Part shown: positions 30,201 to 39,200 of the stretch, piece by piece | How the letters are laid out: every line of letters starts with the position of its first letter | Position numbering within the stretch: position 1 is the stretch's first letter | Origin: Enoplolaimus lenunculus | Taxonomy: Eukaryota; Nematoda; Enoplea; Enoplida; Thoracostomopsidae | Direction: 5' to 3' | Length of the DNA stretch: 64,000 nt | Assembly: GCA_030248215.1 (NCBI GenBank) | Contig: JASANG010002941.1 | Coordinates: forward strand, 26,574-90,573 | Made by a program: the position numbers and the translations under genes | Notes under the pieces: generated by a model | Databases searched by the model: none | What the model saw: the letters and a program-made list of their open reading frames with translations, nothing else | Told to the model about the DNA's origin: nothing

Positions 30201-33200
30201 GCAAAGTTAAGAAAACGGCCAAATTATAACACCGGAATTTTTAAATCCGGTAAAAATTTACCGGAACCGGAACCGGAAGGTGAAAAAATGCCGGAACCGG
30301 AACCGGAATTCCGGTTGCATCCTGGGTGAGGTTCAATGATTGATGTGTTGTTGCATTATTTATGAACGCCATTTGTGTTTGCATCATGGAGTCACTTCAG
30401 TCTTTTGTGCAGATGGACATTTCTGTGGACCAGTGTTTATGCTAAATGAACATTATTAGTTGTGATACATTGGGAATACAAAATAATAACTGTCATTTAT
30501 GTTTCATGCCATGATTGTTTCCAATACAAAATAATAACTGTCATTTATGTTTCATGCCATGATTGTTTCCCACAAAGTATTTAAACTGGTCTTGTTAACA
30601 ACAGACCGGACGCTCCGTTATTTGTTTCATTGTAAAATTTTGGTCGTGAGTAAATAGAATAATGCTTTTGGGTATGAAAACAAGTATTTCGAATATCTGT
30701 AATTTTAAAGCCTTTGCGGATTACAGGTATTCCTACAGTACAAGTTCGACCGTTGTCGTTTACTGAACGCGACGATAGCAGAAGTGACGGTCCAGGTGGT
30801 CATAGCCCTCTGCTTGGCGGCGCACCCCCTCCACCACCCCCTCATCACAATACGAATTTGATTGATTGCGCACAAAACTATGGTTCTGCAGCAGAGCAGC
30901 TTGAAACTTGCTCGCAGGTATGATAATTTTGTGAATAAATTCTATTAGCATAATGTGCTACTGGTGTACGGAAGGGCCGACAAAAATCCGACATCTGGTT
31001 CTGGTATCCAGCACAAACCTACTGCATACCGGATATTTGCAGTTGTGATTTCTCATAACATAAGTTTAAAATATACGAGACAGCTTGCCGCCACTATTTT
31101 CCCGAGCAAATAAAGAAGTGTAAATTTTTGACACTGAAGTAAAAAATCAATTTTGATTCAGTAAACATAATGTACAATATTGTACGATTCAAATACAATC
31201 AACAATGCTCAAATTTAAATGCTATATATCCGCTTAACATCCGGTTGCAGTTCCGGTAAAAAGTGTACTAACGGATTCAGGTATGTGGTAAAATTAATAT
31301 CCGGTCGATCCCTGGAGCAAACTATTGAGAAAACCAAGGATTGCAGATCATGCGCTCGCTGCGATGTAACAATGCTTAGTGTACGTTGCACGACAAAGTG
31401 TGACATGTGTTGCTCGCATAATATGAGTCCATGATAATTATTGAAGTTTGGTCACTTGGGACCAATTTTAAGTTTAAAATATACATTTAAATTATATATC
31501 TCAGCAAGTTATCATATCGGTAAAGCATGTATTGTGGATTATGGAAAATTTTGCAACATGTCTGAGACGAATATTTGGAATGCATATCTTGATAGTGAGC
31601 TCGCTAACATTGTTTTCAAATTACTTATTGTGTGTTTTAGCTGTCAGGCACTGATATGATGCGAACGTTTGGGAAAGCTGGGCACGGTGGACATCATTAT
31701 CGCGGTACTGATGGAATACTTCCTCGGGCTTTCTCGAGTTCAGACCATGAATTTGATTCACTAAGGACCGCAGGTGGAATAGACGGAAGGCATAATGGGT
31801 CTCTAGTGAACGCTGAATCTATCGAAGCGATTAAGCAAGCCATACGCGGTAAGAGTTGTTTATGTGGTATTTTTGCATTTCTGGCGTTGGAATGAAGTAA
31901 AGATTTTTTCTCAGAAGTCAACTAGATTTATAGGAGGACTAGTATAATTAATTTCTGGTGTACAATTTTTTATTAAATTTTAAATCAGTTCACCAGGTTA
32001 AAATATCAATATAATTTTTTTATCTGAGAACTCAATTTATAGCGGCTGAGCTAAAATATTTTACGCAATTCTAGACCAAGAAGCTCTTGAACGTGAGCGC
32101 AAAAGCGGAAGTGGAACGCCGAATTCTGTTCGATCATATCGGGCTGGTTTAGGACGCAATTATGCTCTCAAAGGCAATGTCAGGGCTGGTGTTGGCGGTG
32201 CCGAAAGCAACGGCACTGGTTCTGTTATTCAATGTCTCAACGAAGACGAACAGCCGCCTGAAGTGCCTAAACGTATGTATTTCAAAAGTCTATTTTGCTT
32301 TTTTTATGATTTGATTTTTGGACTCTTGAGATTTTGTTTCTTTTGAGTTGAAATTATTGTCGTTTTCTTTTCTTTCATTCTTTCAAAGGAATTGTTTCGT
32401 ATATGGTTTAGTTTACTATCTTGTTTTAGGATTATTGTATCTGGTTGTTTGTTTACTTCTGTTATTTCGATTTATTGGTTTATTTTAGCATAGCCAAAGT
32501 TTCAATTCACATTTGTGCTGAGTTTCTTACTAATATGTTGCTATGTAGTTGGTTGAATCCACATCTCAAGACATCTGAATATGTAAATTTTCAGCGAAAT
32601 TATAAAATTAAATAATGTATAGATATGAACAGGTTATTGCCAGCTCACCTTCTTGGGGGGAGGCTAAAAGATTTTTCAGGAGGGTCATTCAAGGTTTTCT
32701 AATGAATTTTAAGCAAGGTTGAAAATTTTCTGGGAGGGGGGATGTTTCCAGGTGGGCTGAGCCCCCGCCCCCCTATCCCCACCCCCCTTTGCTACGGATC
32801 CGGCCCTGTGGCGTAGTAGGTCATATTATTTCCTGTTTTAATACAGCTAAAACAAATCATCCTGAAACTAGATCCAGTGTAAGCAGATGTTTGAAAATCC
32901 AAGGTTACGTGACGCGAAACCGGAAGTTGTGCTGAAATTAAAAATTGAAGTTGACCAACTCTGTTTGCTAGTTAAATTCGACGTGCTTGCTCGTCTGGTT
33001 TATAGTTCCGTATATACATGACAAGCGGACATCATTGGTTTGTTTGCAATATGGCAAAAGTACTTTGGCTATAATATTTTCAAAAAATACTGCATGGTGA
33101 AGGAAGAGTATGTCAAGTTCAGCTATTTTAAAAGTAATAAACAAAGCGGTTACTGAAGAGAGCAAAAGGCTTAGTAGTACTGTTTGTCAATGTCCTTGTT

Positions 33201-36200
33201 TTGATCCGCTGTCGATTTTGAAGACAACGTAGTCGCGTTTTGTGTTTTCTTTCTAACATTAATTTCGTAGTTGTGACATACTTCAATGAAAATTTGTCGG
33301 TCGAGATTGATATAATATGTTTTTACAGCTACACTAACCAACAGTAGTTTTTGAGTGACACAGTTTAGTCTGTTGACTTTGTTTGCGTGTTACCGATAAC
33401 TTGAAATAAGGGGTGATGTGACGATATGGGGGGAAAGAACCATGAGTTGCATGGATCATGAAAGTAGGCAAAAGGTTGTTGTTGAATACAACACCGAGAT
33501 CGAAACTCGACTGAAACTAAATGAATATTGTTTCGTTCTGCTCGTGAATGATTGCACATCGGTTTTCTGTTGAAAGTTTGGAAATTTATACTAAAGATGC
33601 AAATACAATCACTCAACCGCACAATTGTTTTTAAAAAAGTATACGAAAAACGTTTATCGGAAACGTTCATGCCCGATGAACGCGGGATGCAATCAAACCT
33701 TTATTCTTAGCGCAATTTTAGATAAATTGATTAGTAATAATAAGCTTCAAATAACGGTATTTTTGGGAAATGATTTGCGTACGCTTCGTACTGTTACGGC
33801 CAGGCAAATGGGCGATAATTTTTCCACTGCTGGGTGGGTAAACTACAGCAATGCCTGTGAAACTGTACCAGCTAATCTACGCTCGGCTGATTCACGTGCG
33901 CAAAACAACCTTTAAAATAACAACAATATTTTCAATGTGTCGTTATCAATAATATTGGTATGTATTGGTTTGTTTTTACAATATTTGGCAGATAAACACA
34001 AACACAAATCAGGGCGTCCGTCGCAGGACAACCAGAAACTGCCATATTCAACGGCTACTTTTGTCAAAGGTATGATCGATGTTACCATACACAGTAATGG
34101 TGCAATTATTGTTATGTTGACAATGGTCTATGCTTATTGTTATTATTAGCATGGTGGTATGCGATTACTAATTAGCTTGTTGGTGTTAGGATTTATGTTC
34201 GCTTTGTATATTATATTTGTATGTTATTTTTGATGTCTAGTTTTTGTGTTTGCCGAAAGTTTATGGACGTGCACATAAACTGTGAAAGCTCGCCGAGTCG
34301 AGTCAAGCGTTATGTGTATGCTTTTCTGAAAATAATTTTCGGCTCAAAACTTAGTGCTAAAGTGTTCGCATATCTTGGCTGTCCGGCGCGGGCGGTATAT
34401 TATGCAATTGTGCATTTTTATTCTGAAATCGGTTTGACGCGTTTTAGTTGCTCATAGCAAGAGTGTATGATACAAGAGTGTGCAACTCTTTGGATTCCGC
34501 ATTCGTGCAAAATGTACCACCGGGCGTTGCGTTTTTGACCGACCGACCCCCCTTTATTTAGAGGGGAGGTTGCTGTCACATGCAATTACACTAAATTAAA
34601 TTATAAGCAGAACACTTTGTTGCCGGATAGATAAAGTGTCATGGTTCGCATAGGTTGTACCCCACCCATGAATGTACTCAGTTGCATACTCTTGTTAGTA
34701 TACATCATCCACTCTTGTTTATAGCAACCATAACAACTTCACTTAAATTATCAATAGTTATGAATCTCTGTAAAAGCACAACAATAGACACCTGAATGGA
34801 AGGGTGGCATTGTTGGGTTTGAAGTTTTGCGTTTTAGACTTTAAATTATTGAGGATCAACAAATTAAAAGTATATTTATTGTCAAATGAGTTCGAAGGCC
34901 AAGACGACGTGAATCCGGTAGAAAAGTCGTTATTACATTGCTTTATTATTAGAATTACGTAATAGAACTTTGGCATGTATTGAATTGTTTGATGTTTACT
35001 AATTCGTTTATTGTACCAGTTCAGTGTGTTGCTTCGTACTTATGCATGTTCAGATCCACGTACTATGCATGTTCAGGCCCGTAACGCATAGGCATGCAGG
35101 GGAATCAGTTCACCTCCCAATAAAAACTTTTGGCAACCTTTTAAAGGTTTTGGTTGGCTTCAAATCAGGGTGCAACCGGAATTCCGGTTGCGGCATTTTT
35201 TCACCTTCCGGTTCTGGTAAATTTTTACCGGATTTAAAAATCCCGGTGTTATAATTTGGCTGTTTTCTTAACTTTGCTAATTTTTAAGAATCTCTTTTGA
35301 AAGCCACTTGTACTTCTTTTGTTTTTGAATTGCTTGTTCATGCAGTGGTTATTGTTGTGGATAAAAGCATTTTACTGGAAATGTATATATAAATCTTGAC
35401 AATCACCGAATATAAGCCATTGATGGTAGATTTCACTTCAGTCGATGATGAAAATCTAAAATACAACAAATAAAATAAATACCTATATGTTCGACTAAGG
35501 TTATTTCCCAAATAACAGAGCTAAAAAATAAGATTAAAATGAAATTTTTGGTGAAATGCATTTTTCACTTCCGTTTCCGGTTCCGGTAAATTGTAATTCC
35601 GGTTGCACCCTGCTTCAAATATATCCGACGATTACGGGACTGTGTATGTTCACTGTTTTGTTTTGTGGCAATGTCTGTTCGTATTGGCAATCGTGGTCTT
35701 GTTGTAAAGGGAGATAAGTTTAGTTTGAGTTAAAACGACAACTACTGTATACCGGGTCAGGGGTGGAACCGGCCCGCTTGGGCCCGGGTTCGTGAATCTT
35801 ATACAGGTTTAGAGCAGAAAATAAGATATGAAACAAACCATATAAACGTAACATTAGTTTTCATATTTCACCAAATATTGCTCAGGAATGTCAAATAATG
35901 TTTCATACATATTGTGTGTTACTCAGCATTTTAATGTGTATTGTCTGCATGAATTAACTCTGCTCGCCTACTTGTTATGTAAATGATGATTGGTGCATTG
36001 CATAAGGAACAGGGTGCAACCGGAATTCCGGCCCCAGCAGTTTTTCACCTTCCAGCTCCGGTTCCGTTAAATTTGTTACCTGAATTAAAAATCCCCGCAG
36101 TCTTTTTTAATTTTGGTCGTTGATTAAATCTGCTAAACTTTATAAGAAACGTTTTTTAAACCCACTTATTCAATTAGTGGCGATAAAAATGAAATAGATT

Positions 36201-39200
36201 TAATTAGTAATTGTGTATAAACATTGATAATCAACGAAAATAAACAAAGGTAGATTTTGCTTCAGTGGGTAAGGAAAATCTAAGATACAGCAGAATAAGT
36301 CAATACCTAATCTTCAACTAAGGTTAATTCACCAATGCAGCAGAAAAGAAAATTAAAATAAGTATTTGGGTGGCATGTATTTCTCACTTTCCGGTTGCGA
36401 TAAATTTTTTGAATTCCGGTTCCGGTAAGTTGTAATTTCGGTTGCAGTGTTCATACGAAATACAATTACATAGATGTTGGGATTTAGTGAAAATCTCGTT
36501 CAGTTAACACGATAATTAATTCATGGAAAACAGTCGTTTTGCATTTTGTAATACAAAATAGCAGACGCATCAGATAGGCCACTTAACGGACCCAAAGATG
36601 GAAGTAGGGCATGAGTCGAGGCAGATTGGGTCGCCCATCGGGTAGACCGTCCCACTTGGAGCAAAAAAGGCAAAAATTGGAAGCGAAATTTTGCTCTCGG
36701 TTTTGAAATCATTAGCTCAAAACGAAAGCTGAAAACGTTTTCGGTTTGCTAAATTCATTATAAAACTGTACTGAATACGTAAATGTCGCGAGAAAATAGA
36801 TTAATTGCGTTAGAACTATGGAAATCAACATGCAAAACTCGTGAAATGCTGTTAATGTTTTGTTATATTATAACTGCTATTGTCGGCGTGCGGGAGACAG
36901 TTTTTTGTGGGGCCCCCACGGGGTGGGTGAAAACTGGTTCATGTGGCGGTCGCAAGCCGTTCTACTTGTGTCTGTGAGGGGACCATTTACACTCACCCAA
37001 GCATGTTTATGTTTGTCTATGTTATTTAAACCAGTTCCGTGTATTCGATCAATGGTATAACGGTGCCATGTTCTAGTGTGTTATCTCTATATATATAGTA
37101 CTATTATACAAATTTGTACCGTCATTACAAATGGGCATCGATTTATTTTTTGTATGCCTGTTTTAGGTTCAGGCAAGCGTGGCACAGACGATAATTCAAG
37201 CATGGCTGGAGCTGGATCTGGTCGAGGCGATCTTCTCGACGAATGGACGTCGACCATTGGACATCGTCGTACTTCGTCATACGTCGATGATGACGTCATC
37301 GCTAGTGACGAAGACGATTACGGCGATGACGCGTCAATTGAAGGTGACGACGAATCAAAACAATTTTTGTCGACGCCGCAATTGCACGGTCGTGACGCGA
37401 CTGGAGCGTTGGCGCAGAAAAGTAAAGATACGATGTACTTTTATGTATCGCAAAACAGTGCGTGTCATCAGTAAACATAAAATTTTAGGCACGGTATAGC
37501 ATTTATTGTTATTTTGGCACTCGGCGAGTATAGCGCTACAGTAAGAGAGACTACATCGTTTGTTAATAATTAGCAACCAGGGTGCAACCGGAATTCCGGT
37601 TCCGGTTCCGCCATTTTTTCACCTTCCGGTTCCGGTTCCGGTAAATTTTTACCGGATTTAAAAATTCCGGTATTATAATTTGGCCGTTTTCTTAACTTTG
37701 CTAATTTTTAAGAATCTCTTTTGAAAGCCACTTGTACTCCGAATATAAGCCATTGATGGTGGATTTCACTTCAGTCGATGATGAAAATCTAAAATACAAC
37801 AAATAAAATAAATACCTATGTTCGACTAAGGTTATTTCACAAATAATAGAGCAAAAAATAAGATTAAAATGAAATTTTTGGTGAAATGCATTTTTCATTT
37901 TCCGGTTCCGGTAAAATTTTCAAATTCCGGTTCCGGTTCCGGTAAATTGTAATTCCGGTTGCACCCTGTTAGCAACAGTCAAATACGATACAAATACTTC
38001 ACCAGCGGTGGACTGACCGATTAGCTTACTGGAAATATGATACCCGTTGGTGCCGCTTGGACTATGAGTCGCACAACGAAACCAAAATGCTCAGTTTTGG
38101 GCGTTCTAGAGGTCGTGTAGTACTATTTTAAAAATTTATCCAGATATGTACCATAGAGCCAGGTGATCTATGTTTGACACAAAAAAACCGCATACCTGTG
38201 AGTCGCTTATGTGTGTATGTGTGTATTTCAGAAACCGGTAAAGCTCGGCCGTTACCGCGCGGGGTTTCACAGCTTGAAGAAACGGACAACGAAGCCGGTG
38301 ATGACGATGATGATGACACGAATGTAGACTTTGTGAACGCTCAGAGGCAACCAGTCGTTGGCAAACGACCAAAACAACGCCCCAACGCTGGTCCACTAGC
38401 GAGTCCAAGTCCTGAAGTCCGGCGTCACCTACACGCACTTCAAGCGTTTGGAGCATCGTCCGGTAGTGCCGGTGACAGCGGTTGCGCTGGCGATCGTGAT
38501 CGCAAACCTCCTTCGAGTATCGGAAGCGCTGGTATTGAACGTGACAATGGTGCAAAACCGACGGCCAAGTCCTCAACGCAAGTTATGCCACAACCGCGTG
38601 TGTCGTCGCAACAATCGACAACTGTTGCTAAGACGTCTCGGGCACCGCAGACAGCAGCCATCGCGATGTCTAGACATCGCGGCGCCGTAGACCACACTTC
38701 CGCCGGTGGGAATAATCCAAGCCCACCAGCATCAGTGACGTCGTCATCGAGAACGTCATCGTCAAACCACGCCGCCGGGGTGTCACGTCGTTTTAACAAG
38801 GACTTGTCGTCGCCCCCAACAGTCGCCCACGTCTTGCCAGTCGTTCAACAGCAGTCATCGCGACAGCCCCCAACAGCACAATCGCCTGCTGTGAAGCAAC
38901 CTGGAAGCGTTGCCGAACCATCGCAGTCAAGATCTCAGCGCGGCGGACAACAGTCATCATCGGGTGGACAACCAGATGCGGCTGGCCGGGCGGCAAGAGC
39001 GAAGCGAAGGTTTTTCGAAGGTAAGCATAAAACTGGCTTTGGATGATATTAGGAGTCGGAACCATGTTTTTTGGGTGAAATAAGCGGTATTCATCAACTT
39101 TGTTTTCGAAAACACATTGGAATTCTAAAAAACCTATCAAAAACCCACAGGATTTCGAAAACATAATCCCGGATTGAACATCGACTTGGTTTTATGTAAT

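Noticed and set aside
33625-34457. Two open frames (97 and 78 codons) in the long FAT intron as separate genes
   Set aside because: No recognisable domain, no splice context for most of it, and the second runs into an inverted-repeat element; only the 78-nt phase-compatible segment between them was kept.
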